From positions 1 through 64,000 of the forward strand of contig JAIUNR010000002.1 in assembly GCA_020161575.1 (NCBI GenBank): a stretch of DNA of 64,000 nt, in the 5' to 3' direction. The DNA is from Pseudomonadota bacterium. Lineage in GTDB: Bacteria > Pseudomonadota > Alphaproteobacteria > Rhizobiales > Beijerinckiaceae. Below the pieces are notes generated by a model. It was given only the letters and a program-made list of their open reading frames with translations. It was not told where the DNA came from and did no database searches. Made by a program: the position numbers and the translations under genes. Below, one piece after another: positions 44,962 to 53,622 of this stretch (position 1 is the stretch's first letter; each line of letters begins with the position of its first letter).

Positions 44962-45945
44962 TTATTTCGCCGCGTCAACCACAGCGTGGGTCCATGCCCC
45001 TTCAGGCTTCTTGGTGATCACCGGTTGCTCGCCGCCCGCGCCCATCAGCGTCGCGACCGTGCGCTCGTAATCGGCCGGATCAAGCTTGCCGGTCGAGCCC
45101 GCGGTGAGCTTGTTGATCTCGCCCATCATGCGCTTCTGATGCGCTTCCTTCTGCGCGCCGGTCGCGTCGTTATCGAGCACGATCTTCGCCGCTTCATCCG
45201 GGTTCGCACGGGCATATTCCCAGCCCTTCATCGCGGCTTTCACGAACTTGCCCATGGTCGCGACGAATTTCGGGTCCTTGAGCTTGGATTCAAGCGCGTA
45301 GAGCCCGTCCTCCATCGTCGCGACACCCTGATCGGTATAATTGAAGACCGAGAGCTGATCCGCCTTCAGCCCGGCATCGATCACCTGCCAGTATTCGTTA
45401 TACGTCATGGTGGAGACGCAGGCGGCCTGCTTCTGGATGATCGGATCGACGTTGAAGCCCTGCTTGATCACCTTCACGCCGCCGGCGGAACCGTCGGTCT
45501 TGAGCCCGAGCTTCGCCATATAGGCCATGAACGGATACTCGTTGCCGAAGAACCAGACGCCGAGCGTCTTGTCCTTGAAATCGGCCGGGGAATTCACCCC
45601 CATATCCTTGCGGCAGGTGAGCATCATGCCCGAACGCTTGAAGGGCTGGGCGATATTGACCAGCGGCACGCCCTTCTCGCGTGCGGCGAGCGCGGCGGGC
45701 ATCCATTCGACGATGACATCGGCTCCGCCACCCGCGATCACCTGCGGCGGCGCGATATCCGGGCCGCCCGGCTTGATCGTGATATCGATCCCCTCGGCCT
45801 TGAAGAACCCCTTGTCCTTGGCGACGTAATAGCCGGCGAACTGCGCCTGCGTGACCCATTTGAGCTGGAGGGTCACCTTCTCCTGGGCCATTGCCGGGGC
45901 GGCAAGCGCAAGCGCGAGGGCAGTTCCGAGCATCCATTTCGTCAT
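44962..45945 (-). CDS. NMT1/THI5-like ABC substrate-binding protein
   Basis: The 327-residue protein binds a pyrimidine-like or related small molecule in the periplasm for the adjacent ABC importer. It has a signal peptide (MTKWMLGTALALALAAPAMA) and the family pattern VTLQLKWVTQAQFAGYYVAKDKGFFKAEGIDI, then a PGGPDIAPPQVIAGG loop and KTLGVWFFGNEYPF. Homologues occur with pyrimidine or hydantoin genes, which fits this locus, but the ligand is not proven. The start at 45945 with GGGAGA is clear; the frame upstream is an unrelated read-through over the permease. Confidence 0.92.
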   Translation of the reverse strand: MTKWMLGTALALALAAPAMAQEKVTLQLKWVTQAQFAGYYVAKDKGFFKAEGIDITIKPGGPDIAPPQVIAGGGADVIVEWMPAALAAREKGVPLVNIAQPFKRSGMMLTCRKDMGVNSPADFKDKTLGVWFFGNEYPFMAYMAKLGLKTDGSAGGVKVIKQGFNVDPIIQKQAACVSTMTYNEYWQVIDAGLKADQLSVFNYTDQGVATMEDGLYALESKLKDPKFVATMGKFVKAAMKGWEYARANPDEAAKIVLDNDATGAQKEAHQKRMMGEINKLTAGSTGKLDPADYERTVATLMGAGGEQPVITKKPEGAWTHAVVDAAK

Positions 45946-45992
45946 GACGTTCTCCCTTTTTGTTTTGACGCCGGCTTTCCCGGACGTTTTCT

Positions 45993-46916
45993 TCACCGCA
46001 CCCGTTGCGACGGATGCCAGAACGTAACCGCCCGTTCCGAAAGAACGAGCAGGCCGTAGAAGGTCGAGCCGACAACGGCCGCGACGAAAATCGTCGCCCA
46101 GACCATATCGACCGCCATCCGGCCGACCTCGGTTGAAATCCTGAACCCCATGCCGATGATCGGCGTACCGAAGAACTCGGCGACGATCGCGCCGATCAGC
46201 GCGAGCGTGGCGTTGATCTTGAGCGCGTTGAAGAGGAAGGGCATTGCGGCGGGCAGGCGCAGGCTCACCAAGGTCTGGAACCAGCTCGCGCCATAGGAGC
46301 GCATGAGATCGCGCTCCAGCGCCCCGGCGGCGGCAAGCCCGGCCACCGCGTTCACCAGCATGGGGAAGAAGGTCATCACGACGACCAGAGCCGCCTTCGA
46401 TTGCCAATCGAAACCGAACCACATCACGAGAATCGGCGCGATTCCCACGATCGGAAGCGCCGAGACGAAATCGCCAATGGGCAGCAACCCGCGCCGGAGA
46501 AAATCGTAGCGATCGCAGACCAGCGCAACGAGAAATCCGGAGGCACAACCGATGATCCAGCCGGGAATGACGGCGCGGATCACGGTCTGCACGAAATCAC
46601 CCCAGAGCATGGGCAGATTGGCAAAAAGCTTCGCGAGGATCAGCGAGGGTGCGGGAAGGAGAACGGTGGGAACGCCAAGCGCGACGCAGAGAACCTCCCA
46701 GACGAGCAGGATCTTCACGCCGAAGAGAAACGGCACAAGGAAACGTGCATCGCGCCGCACCGCCGCCCAGCGTGAGAGCTGCCTCAGAACCAGGACACCC
46801 GCGACAAGCGCGCCGGCCAGCGCGGCAAGCGCAAGGCCGGATTTTCCCGCATGGGCGAGCGACAAGGCCGCGATCATCAAGACCGGGAAGAGGACGAAAA
46901 GCGCCGCGCGCATCAT
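45993..46916 (-). CDS. ABC importer permease (second)
   Basis: The 307-residue inner-membrane protein has about six to seven hydrophobic helices and the cytoplasmic EAA-type loop ALERDLMRSYGASWFQTLVSLRLPAAMPF that contacts the ATPase. Two N-terminal helices (about 5-45) precede the core, the first ending in LAHAGKSG. It pairs with the preceding permease (4-base overlap) as a heterodimer of the NMT1/THI5-type importer. Helix pattern and operon context fit the SsuC/TauC/ThiX permease family. Confidence 0.92.
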   Translation of the reverse strand: MMRAALFVLFPVLMIAALSLAHAGKSGLALAALAGALVAGVLVLRQLSRWAAVRRDARFLVPFLFGVKILLVWEVLCVALGVPTVLLPAPSLILAKLFANLPMLWGDFVQTVIRAVIPGWIIGCASGFLVALVCDRYDFLRRGLLPIGDFVSALPIVGIAPILVMWFGFDWQSKAALVVVMTFFPMLVNAVAGLAAAGALERDLMRSYGASWFQTLVSLRLPAAMPFLFNALKINATLALIGAIVAEFFGTPIIGMGFRISTEVGRMAVDMVWATIFVAAVVGSTFYGLLVLSERAVTFWHPSQRVR

Positions 46917-47812
46917 GCCCGCCCTCCCATCGCCTTCTGCGTTATCCGCTCCGCCGCGCCGATCAGCCCGACCAAAACAGCCGCAAGCAAGGCCGCTGCG
47001 AACAAGGCCGCCCAGATCTGCACCGTCTGCCCGTAATAGCTGCCCGAGAGCAGCCGCGCGCCGAGCCCGGCCTGCGCGCCGGTGGGCAGTTCCGCCACGA
47101 TCGCGCCGACCAGCGCGATGGATACCGCGACTTTCAGCGAGGCGAAGAGGAATGGAATTGCCGCCGGCCAGCGCAGCTTGAAGAACACCGCGCCACGCCC
47201 GGCATTGTAGGTTTTCATCAGGTCAAGATGCATCGCTTCCGGCGAGGTGAAACCTTTCACAAGCCCGATCGTCACCGGAAAGAAGCACAGATAGGCCGAG
47301 ATGATCGCCTTTGGCACCAGTCCCACCAGCCCGATAGACCCCAAAGCCACGATCACGATCGGCGCGATGGCGAGGATCGGCACGGTCTGCGAGGCGATGA
47401 TCCACGGCATCAGCGAGAGGTTCAGCGTCTTGGAATGGACGATTCCCACGGCGAGCAGGATGCCGAAAAGCACGCCGAAGACGAAGCCCAGAAGCGTCGA
47501 TGACAGCGTGACCCAGGCGTGGAAGGCAAGATTGCGCGGTGAGGAGAGCCGCACCTCGAACACCGAGCGGTAAAGTTCGCCAATCACCTGATGTGGCGCC
47601 GGCAGCACCGGGCGCTCAAGCCCCCAGGCGACGGCATAGCGCGCGCCAAGCCCTTCAACACCTTCCATCTGTGGCAGAGCGGCGTTCATCGGCAGGCAGA
47701 CGAGATACCAGAGGGCGGCAAGACCCGCGAGAACCGCGAGAACCGGAAACGCGCTCCCCTCGCCCAGCCTGGCGATCCAGCTGCTGCGAAGAGGAAGCGC
47801 GCGCTCAGTCAT
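46913..47812 (-). CDS. ABC importer permease (first)
   Basis: The protein of about 299 residues is the first permease of the importer, with six hydrophobic helices and the EAA loop AMHLDLMKTYNAGRGAVFFKLRWPAAIPFLFASLK. The ATG at 47812 (MTERALPLRSSW) is chosen over an earlier one because it overlaps the ATPase stop by only 8 bases and gives the usual N-terminus. It forms the transport unit with the second permease and the ATPase. The gene order is ATPase, permease, permease, binding protein. Confidence 0.92.
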   Translation of the reverse strand: MTERALPLRSSWIARLGEGSAFPVLAVLAGLAALWYLVCLPMNAALPQMEGVEGLGARYAVAWGLERPVLPAPHQVIGELYRSVFEVRLSSPRNLAFHAWVTLSSTLLGFVFGVLFGILLAVGIVHSKTLNLSLMPWIIASQTVPILAIAPIVIVALGSIGLVGLVPKAIISAYLCFFPVTIGLVKGFTSPEAMHLDLMKTYNAGRGAVFFKLRWPAAIPFLFASLKVAVSIALVGAIVAELPTGAQAGLGARLLSGSYYGQTVQIWAALFAAALLAAVLVGLIGAAERITQKAMGGRA

Positions 47813-48644
47813 CGTAGGAATGCCCTGCCCGAAGCCCCTCGCGCACACGATGGGCGATTTTCAGGAATTCCGGCGTCTCGCGTATATCGAGGCTGCGCTC
47901 GGCACCGAGATCGCAATCGATCACGTCGATGATGCGTCCCGGCCTTGGGGACATCACCACGATCTTCGTCGAAAGGAACACAGCCTCAGGGATGGAATGC
48001 GTGACGAAGACAATGGTTTTCCCTGTCTCCTTCCACAGCGCGAGCAATTGTTCGTTGAGTTTGTCTCGCACGATCTCGTCCAGCGCGCCGAAGGGCTCGT
48101 CCATCAGCAGCAATTGCGGATCGAAGCAAAGCGCGCGTGCGATGGAGGCCCGCTGCTGCATGCCGCCGGACAATTGCCAGGGGAACTTGTTCCCGAATCC
48201 CGCCAGATTGACGAGATCGAGGTATTTCTCTGCCCGCGCGCGCCGCTCCTCCTTCGGCAGGCCGAAAATCTCCAGCGGCAATTCCACATTGCGGCGGATA
48301 TTGCGCCACGGATAAAGCGCCGGCGCCTGGAAGACGTAGCCATATTGCCGCTTGAGCCGGGCGTCGCGCGGGGAAAGCCCGTTCACCGCGATATGGCCCG
48401 AACTGGCCTGTTCGAGATCGGCAATGACGCGCAAGAGCGTGGTCTTGCCGCAGCCCGAAGGCCCGATGAAGGAAACGAATTCGCCGGCCTTGATGGACAG
48501 GTTGACACCGGAAAGCGCATGGACAGGCCCATCGCGCGTCTCGAACACGAGGCCGAGATCGCGGATGCCGATCACCTCGGCCGCGGTGCCACCCGCGTGC
48601 GCAACTGCGCCGCCGGGCGCAGATATCGTCATACCATCGTCCAT
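47805..48644 (-). CDS. ABC importer ATPase
   Basis: This protein of about 279 residues powers the putative pyrimidine importer. Walker A is FIGPSGCGKTTLLRVIADL, the signature is LSGGMQQRASIARAL and Walker B is QLLLMDEPFGALDE, with an H-loop THSIPEAVFLS. The family is the SsuB/TauB group that works with NMT1-like binding proteins. The start at 48644 is preferred to an upstream ATG at 48740 because GGAAGA lies at good distance and the upstream residues are not conserved. It is the first gene of the leftward operon, divergent from the RutR-like regulator, with a candidate operator between. Confidence 0.93.
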   Translation of the reverse strand: MDDGMTISAPGGAVAHAGGTAAEVIGIRDLGLVFETRDGPVHALSGVNLSIKAGEFVSFIGPSGCGKTTLLRVIADLEQASSGHIAVNGLSPRDARLKRQYGYVFQAPALYPWRNIRRNVELPLEIFGLPKEERRARAEKYLDLVNLAGFGNKFPWQLSGGMQQRASIARALCFDPQLLLMDEPFGALDEIVRDKLNEQLLALWKETGKTIVFVTHSIPEAVFLSTKIVVMSPRPGRIIDVIDCDLGAERSLDIRETPEFLKIAHRVREGLRAGHSYDD

Positions 48645-48794
48645 CGGTCTTCCGCCCTTTGTCCCGCCCTCGTCCCTCTTGCCTGCCTTTTCCGGAAGCG
48701 TGCTTCCGGGCCGGGAGGGGCAAGGTACGCGCGCAAACACGCGTTCTCGCCGGATCGTGGCTGGATCATTCTGTTTTTCCAGTGTGGTATGGAA

Positions 48795-48810
48795 TTGATC
48801 ATCCGGTCAA
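48795..48810. promoter_or_regulatory. RutR-type operator in the importer/regulator divergent region
   Basis: TTGATCATCCGGTCAA agrees with the RutR consensus TTGACCA-NN-TGGTCAA at 12 of 14 defined positions. It lies between the leftward ABC importer operon and the rightward rutR-like gene, so binding could control both and give self-regulation. The half-sites are unequal, so affinity may be lower than at 52323. Confidence 0.7.
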
Positions 48811-48928
48811 TCCTTGCGGCACCACTCTGCTTGAGGATAATGGGAGGATGCAAAGCGCTTCCCCGAAAACTGCCGCCCTGCGCGGCAATCTGCCGCTTTC
48901 CGATGCGGAGCCCGCGCAAGGACGCGCC

Positions 48929-49537
48929 ATGACCGCGACCGGCGAGGCCAATGTCGAGCGAATTCTCGATGCCGCGCTCGCGCATTTCGCGCGGCTTGGT
49001 TTCCAGGGTGCGCGGATCGACGCCATCGCCCGCGATTCGGGGCTTTCGAAACCGAATCTCCTCTATTACTTCCGAACCAAGAACGACCTTTACCTCGCGG
49101 TCCTGCGCCGCACGCTCGATATGTGGCTCGAACCGTTGCGCAGCCTCGACGCGGCCATCGATCCACGCATCGCGCTGGGCGACTACATCACCCGCAAGCT
49201 TGAGTATTCGCGGGACCACCCGGAAGCCTCGCGGCTTTTCGCGCTCGAGATCATGCAAGGCGCGCCTATCCTTTCTAGCGTGCTCGAGAGCGAATTGCGC
49301 GCCTTGATCGACATGAAGACCGGCCTGATCGAAAGCTGGATCGCCATGGGCCGCGTGCGCGACATCCCGCCGCATCACCTCGTCTTCATGATCTGGGCCG
49401 TGACGCAGCATTATGCGGATTTCTCCTCGCAGGTCGCCAAGCTGACCGGCAAGAACCTCGCCGATCCCCGATTCTTCGCCGAGACGCGCGAGGCGGTGCT
49501 GCGCCTCATCCTCGATGGCGCGATGACCGCGCCCTGA
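48929..49537 (+). CDS. rutR: RutR-like TetR-family pyrimidine regulator
   Basis: The 202-residue protein is a TetR-type DNA-binding repressor closely resembling E. coli RutR, which senses uracil and controls pyrimidine use. Matches include the helix-turn-helix RIDAIARDSGLSKPNLLYYFRTKNDLY, LDMWLEPLRSLDAAI, YSRDHPEASRLFALEIMQGAPIL, LIESWIAMGRVRDIPPHHLVFMIWAVTQHYADF and the terminal RLILDGAM. AAGGA lies 6 bases before the chosen ATG. An upstream ATG at 48848 would add 27 residues and cannot be excluded, since E. coli RutR also has a longer N-terminus. It is divergent from the importer operon and sits 12 bases from the end of preA. Confidence 0.94.
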   Translation: MTATGEANVERILDAALAHFARLGFQGARIDAIARDSGLSKPNLLYYFRTKNDLYLAVLRRTLDMWLEPLRSLDAAIDPRIALGDYITRKLEYSRDHPEASRLFALEIMQGAPILSSVLESELRALIDMKTGLIESWIAMGRVRDIPPHHLVFMIWAVTQHYADFSSQVAKLTGKNLADPRFFAETREAVLRLILDGAMTAP

Positions 49538-49549
49538 TCCCGGATCGCG

Positions 49550-50875
49550 CTATTCTGCGGCAGTGAGCGCGGGGCGCGGATTTTTCGCCATCGGATTGTT
49601 GGGATGCTCCTTCCAGGTGCGCGTCCCGCCGACAGGCGTTCCGGTGCGCGGATCGACGGCCCCCTTCGGCAAGGGGGAGAGCGTGATGCAATTCTCGACG
49701 GGGCAGACAACCGCGCAAAGATTGCACCCGACGCATTCCTCCTCGATCACCTCGAAATGGCGGGCGCCGTCTTTTTCCTTCGTGATCGCCTGATGGGACG
49801 TGTCCTCGCAGGCGATGTGGCAGCGCCCGCATTTGATGCACAGATCCTGATCGATCTCGGCCTTGACCACGTAATCAAGGTTGAGATGCTGCCAATCCGT
49901 GACATTGGGCACAGCCTTGCCGACGAAATCGGAAACCCGTGAATAGCCCTTGTCCTCCATGAAACGGGCGAGGCCGGATTTCATCTCCTCGACGATCTTG
50001 AACCCATAGACCATCGCCGCCGTGCAGACCTGCACCGTGCCGGCGCCAAGCGCCATGAATTCCGCCGCGTCCTTCCAGGTCTCGATGCCGCCGATGCCGG
50101 AAATCGGCAATCCCCGCGTCGCTTCGCTGCGGGCGATCTCCGCGACCATGTTGAGCGCGATGGGCTTCACCGCCGCGCCGCACATGCCGCCATGCGTGCC
50201 TTTGCCTTCCGTGTGCGGCCAGGGCGACATCGCATCGAGATCGACCCCCATGATCGAGTTGACGGTGTTGATGAGCGAAACCGCATCCGCGCCGCCGCGC
50301 TTCGCCGCTTCCGCCGGCTTGCGGATATCGCCGACATTGGGCGTCAGCTTCACGATGACCGGCATCCGCGTATGCTGCTTGCACCAGCGCGCGACCATCT
50401 CGACATATTCGGGAACCTGCCCCACCGCCGCGCCCATGCCGCGCTCGCTCATGCCATGCGGGCAGCCGAAATTGAGCTCGACGCCATCCGCCTCGGTCTC
50501 CTCGACCCGCTTGAGGATGGCCGCCCAGTTGCGCTCCTCGCAAGGCACCATCAGCGAGACGATCATCGCGCGGTCCTTCCAGTCGCGCTTGACCTGCTTG
50601 ATCTCCTGCAGGTTCACCTCAAGCGGGCGGTCCGTGATCAGCTCGATATTGTTGAAGCCGATCACGCGGCGATCCGAGGCATGGATCGCGCCGTAACGCG
50701 GGCCCGACACATTGACGACGGGCGGGTCCTCGCCGAGCGTTTTCCACACCACGCCGCCCCATCCCGCCTTGAAGGCGCGGATGACGTTGTAGGCCTTGTC
50801 CGTCGGCGGCGCGGAAGCCAGCCAGAACGGGTTCGGGGATTTGATGCCGACGAAATCGACGCTGAGATCAACCAT
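49550..50875 (-). CDS. preA: NAD-dependent dihydropyrimidine dehydrogenase subunit PreA
   Basis: PreA, with PreT, reduces uracil and thymine to the dihydro forms, the first step of reductive pyrimidine catabolism. The 441-residue protein has a dihydroorotate dehydrogenase-like FMN barrel: SPNPFWLASAPPT, VWKTLGEDPPVVNV, ELNFGCPHGMSERGMG, VIVKLTPNVGD and GIGGIETWKDAAEFMALGAGTVQVCTA. Two ferredoxin clusters follow near the end (CIKCGRCHIACED and CVGCNLCAVVCPVENC, eight cysteines). The start at 50875 follows AAGGAGA and gives the family-typical MVDLSVDFVGIKSPNPF. It is 20 bases downstream of preT. Confidence 0.97.
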   Translation of the reverse strand: MVDLSVDFVGIKSPNPFWLASAPPTDKAYNVIRAFKAGWGGVVWKTLGEDPPVVNVSGPRYGAIHASDRRVIGFNNIELITDRPLEVNLQEIKQVKRDWKDRAMIVSLMVPCEERNWAAILKRVEETEADGVELNFGCPHGMSERGMGAAVGQVPEYVEMVARWCKQHTRMPVIVKLTPNVGDIRKPAEAAKRGGADAVSLINTVNSIMGVDLDAMSPWPHTEGKGTHGGMCGAAVKPIALNMVAEIARSEATRGLPISGIGGIETWKDAAEFMALGAGTVQVCTAAMVYGFKIVEEMKSGLARFMEDKGYSRVSDFVGKAVPNVTDWQHLNLDYVVKAEIDQDLCIKCGRCHIACEDTSHQAITKEKDGARHFEVIEEECVGCNLCAVVCPVENCITLSPLPKGAVDPRTGTPVGGTRTWKEHPNNPMAKNPRPALTAAE

Positions 50876-50895
50876 GTCCGTCTCCTTCGTTTCGT

Positions 50896-52233
50896 TCAGG
50901 CGGCCTTCGCCGCTTTCAGCATGGAATCGATGGCCTGGGCGGCCATCTTGCCGTCCTCGACCGCCGAGACCGTGAGATCCTGCCCGCCGAAGACGCAATC
51001 GCCGCCGGCGAACACTTTCGGGCGCGAGGTACGTCGCGCGCTATCGACAAGGATCTTGCCGGATTTCATCTGCAAGCCGCCCTCTCCGCCGAAATCTTCC
51101 GGCAGCAGGGTCTGCCCGATCGCCTTGAAGAGCTGGTCGCAGGCAAGCATCGTCGTCTCCCCGCTGGGAACGAGCTTTCCCTCGCGCTCGGTCACGTATT
51201 CCAGTTCAACCCCGGCCAGCTTTCCGCCGGCAGCCAGCAGGGTTTTCGGGCGCTGGTACTCGCGGATCGTCACGCCGGCGATCTGGGCGACTTCCTGCTC
51301 GTAATCGGAGGCCGGCATCGCCTTGCGGCCACGGCGGTAGGCGATCGTGACCTCTTCAGCGCCAAGCTTTTTCGCCTGCACCGCGATATCAATGGCGGTC
51401 ATGCCGCCGCCGATCACCACCACCTTGCGACCGATGGGCAGGTCGGAAAGCGCCTTCGCCTGCCGCAGGCGCGCGATGTACTCCACCGCATCCATCACCC
51501 CTTCGGGCTCATCTCCGAGCCCGAGCGTGTTGGTGCCGCCGAGCCCCATGCCGAGGAAAACGGCGTCGAAATCCCGTTCGAGATCGGCAAGCCGGAAATC
51601 ACGTCCGAGCCGCTTGCCGTGAACCACCGATATCCCGCCCACGGCGAGGATGTATTCCACCTCGCGCGCCGCGATCGAGTCACTCGCCTTGTAGGCGGCG
51701 ATGCCATACTCGTTGAGCCCACCCGCTTTCTCGCGCGCCTCGTAAAGCGTTACAGCGTGGCCCAGAACCGCGAGGCGGTGCGCGCAGGACAATCCCGCCG
51801 GACCGGCGCCAACAACGGCGATCCGCTTGCCCGTGGCGGGGCCGGCGCGGAAAAACTGCTTGCCCGCACCATAGGCCGCGTCGGTCGCGTGGCGCTGGAG
51901 ACGCCCGATCTCCACCGCCTTGCCCTCGGAAACCTCGCGCACACAGGCCCCCTCGCACAGGTTTTCCGTGGGGCAGACCCGCGCGCACATCGCCCCCATG
52001 ATATTGGCGGAGAGGATCGTTTCCGCCGCGCCGATCGGGTTATGCGCCGCAATCTGGCGGATGAAGAGCGGAATGTCGATCGTGGTGGGGCATGCCGTGA
52101 CGCAAGGCGCGTCATGGCAGAACAGGCACCTTTCCGCGGCGACCCGCGCCTCGTTCGGCGCCATCGCGGGGGCAAGGTCACAAAAATTCGCGCGCAACTG
52201 ATCAGCGGACAGGCGTCCGGCCTTGATATCCAT
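50896..52233 (-). CDS. preT: NAD-dependent dihydropyrimidine dehydrogenase subunit PreT
   Basis: PreT is the NAD(H)/FAD-binding partner that feeds electrons to PreA through iron-sulfur clusters. The 445-residue protein has N-terminal cysteine clusters (CLFCHDAPCVTACP and CARVCPTENLCEGAC), an FAD Rossmann motif VVGAGPAGLSCAHRL and an NAD Rossmann motif VVIGGGMTAIDIAVQAKKLG. Near the C-terminus is FAGGDCVFGGQDLTVSAVEDG. The start at 52233 follows GAGGAGA; the upstream open frame is not conserved. It is the first gene of the preTA operon, about 90 bases from a near-consensus RutR-type operator. Confidence 0.97.
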   Translation of the reverse strand: MDIKAGRLSADQLRANFCDLAPAMAPNEARVAAERCLFCHDAPCVTACPTTIDIPLFIRQIAAHNPIGAAETILSANIMGAMCARVCPTENLCEGACVREVSEGKAVEIGRLQRHATDAAYGAGKQFFRAGPATGKRIAVVGAGPAGLSCAHRLAVLGHAVTLYEAREKAGGLNEYGIAAYKASDSIAAREVEYILAVGGISVVHGKRLGRDFRLADLERDFDAVFLGMGLGGTNTLGLGDEPEGVMDAVEYIARLRQAKALSDLPIGRKVVVIGGGMTAIDIAVQAKKLGAEEVTIAYRRGRKAMPASDYEQEVAQIAGVTIREYQRPKTLLAAGGKLAGVELEYVTEREGKLVPSGETTMLACDQLFKAIGQTLLPEDFGGEGGLQMKSGKILVDSARRTSRPKVFAGGDCVFGGQDLTVSAVEDGKMAAQAIDSMLKAAKAA

Positions 52234-52322
52234 CGGGCATCTCCTCGCGCCAGGTTTCTGGCGGCTGCGGTTGCTCCGCAGCCTCTCCGCCCGAGACGGT
52301 TTTGCGCCGGACGGCCTATAGT

Positions 52323-52338
52323 TTGACCATGTGATCAA
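52323..52338. promoter_or_regulatory. RutR-type operator upstream of preTA and the nucleoside importer
   Basis: TTGACCATGTGATCAA matches the RutR consensus TTGACCA-NN-TGGTCAA at 13 of 14 defined positions. It lies in the 283-bp divergent region between preT (leftward) and the BMP-family binding-protein gene (rightward), so it could control both base degradation and nucleoside uptake. Confidence 0.75.
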
Positions 52339-52516
52339 ATTCATTTTAATAAGTCAAATTCCAATTTTTGCGTGGGCTGGAGCGCCGCAAACAAAAGAGA
52401 GGATGCTTCGCCAGAAAAGGGCTTGCGCCAAAAGCCCCACGCCATGCTAGTTTCGCGCCCGGAACCTCCGGGCCGGATGCCGGAAAAAACAAGATTATGA
52501 TGAGGGAGAGACCAGA

Positions 52517-53512
52517 ATGAATCTGAAATCCGCACTTTCAGCGTTGACCCTGTCGCTGCTGGCGACTTCGGCTTTCGCCCAGTCGAAACCGGCCGTGACC
52601 TTCGATGTCGGCGGCAAGTTCGACAAGTCCTTCAACGAGGCCGCCTATCATGGCGCGGAGGCCTTCAAGAAGAAGACCGGCATCGCCTATCGCGAGTTCG
52701 AGATCCAGAACGACGCGCAGCGCGAACAGGCGCTGACCCGCTTCGCCCGTGACGGCAACGATCCGATCATCGTGATCGGCTTCTCGAACGGCTCGGCGCT
52801 GAAGAAGGTTGCTGCCGAATTCCCCAAGACGCGCTTCACCATCATCGACGACGTGATCGACCTGCCGAACGTGCAATCGATCGTCTTCAAGGAGCATGAA
52901 GGCTCCTATCTCGTCGGCCTGCTGGCGGCGAAAGCGTCAAAGAGCGGCAAGGTCGGTTTCGTCGGCGGCATGGATATCCCGCTGATCCGCAAATTCGCCT
53001 GCGGCTATGTTCAGGGCGTCAAGGCCGGCAATGCTTCCGCCGAGATCTTCCAGAACATGACCGGCACCACCGGCGCGGCCTTCAATGATCCGGTAAAGGG
53101 CGGCGAACTCGCGAAAGCGCAGATCGGTCGCGGCGCGGACGTGGTCTATCATGCGGCGGGCGGCACGGGCGCGGGCGTTCTGCGCGCGACGGCGGATGCC
53201 GGCAAGCTCGGCATCGGCGTCGATTCGAACCAGAACCATCTCCATCCCGGCAAGATTCTCACCTCGATGCTCAAGCGTGTCGATGTCGCGGTGGAAAAGG
53301 CGCTGACCGATGCCAACGGCACCGCCTGGAAGGCCGGCGTCACCGTTCTCGGCCTTGCCGAAGGCGGCGTGGGCTGGGCCGATGACGAGCACAACAAGGC
53401 GCTGGTCACCGCCGATATGCGCGCTGCCGTCGACAAGGCGACCGCCGATATCAAGTCCGGCGCGGTCAAGGTGCATGATTACATGTCCGACCAGAAGTGC
53501 CCGGTGCAATAA
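52517..53512 (+). CDS. BMP-family (nucleoside) ABC substrate-binding protein
   Basis: The 331-residue protein is a periplasmic binding protein of the basic-membrane-protein family, whose known ligands are often nucleosides. It has a signal peptide (MNLKSALSALTLSLLATSAFA) without a lipobox. The family motifs are VGGKFDKSFNEAAYHGAE, DPIIVIGFSNGSALKKVA, EHEGSYLVGLLAAKAS, GKVGFVGGMDIPLIRKFACGYVQG, HAAGGTGAGVLRAT and GVDSNQNHLHPGKILTSMLKR. GAGGGAGA precedes the ATG. A strong hairpin terminator follows before the ATPase gene, giving excess binding protein over the membrane parts. Nearby deo and cdd genes support a nucleoside ligand. Confidence 0.93.
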   Translation: MNLKSALSALTLSLLATSAFAQSKPAVTFDVGGKFDKSFNEAAYHGAEAFKKKTGIAYREFEIQNDAQREQALTRFARDGNDPIIVIGFSNGSALKKVAAEFPKTRFTIIDDVIDLPNVQSIVFKEHEGSYLVGLLAAKASKSGKVGFVGGMDIPLIRKFACGYVQGVKAGNASAEIFQNMTGTTGAAFNDPVKGGELAKAQIGRGADVVYHAAGGTGAGVLRATADAGKLGIGVDSNQNHLHPGKILTSMLKRVDVAVEKALTDANGTAWKAGVTVLGLAEGGVGWADDEHNKALVTADMRAAVDKATADIKSGAVKVHDYMSDQKCPVQ

Positions 53513-53538
53513 CCGGCATTCATGGCCTGCATGAACCG

Positions 53539-53565
53539 GCCGGAGCGGATTCCGCTCCGGCTTTT
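53539..53565 (+). terminator. Strong hairpin terminator after the BMP gene
   Basis: A perfect 10-bp GC-rich stem (GCCGGAGCGG/CCGCTCCGGC) with a 3-base loop is followed by TTTT. It lies 26 bases after the binding-protein stop and 57 bases before the ATPase gene, and may act as a partial terminator that sets the ratio of binding protein to transporter. Confidence 0.85.
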
Positions 53566-53622
53566 CGCGTGATGCCGCTTGTGTGGCCCTGATTCCGGCA
53601 GGAAGCCGGATGCGTTCTTGCG

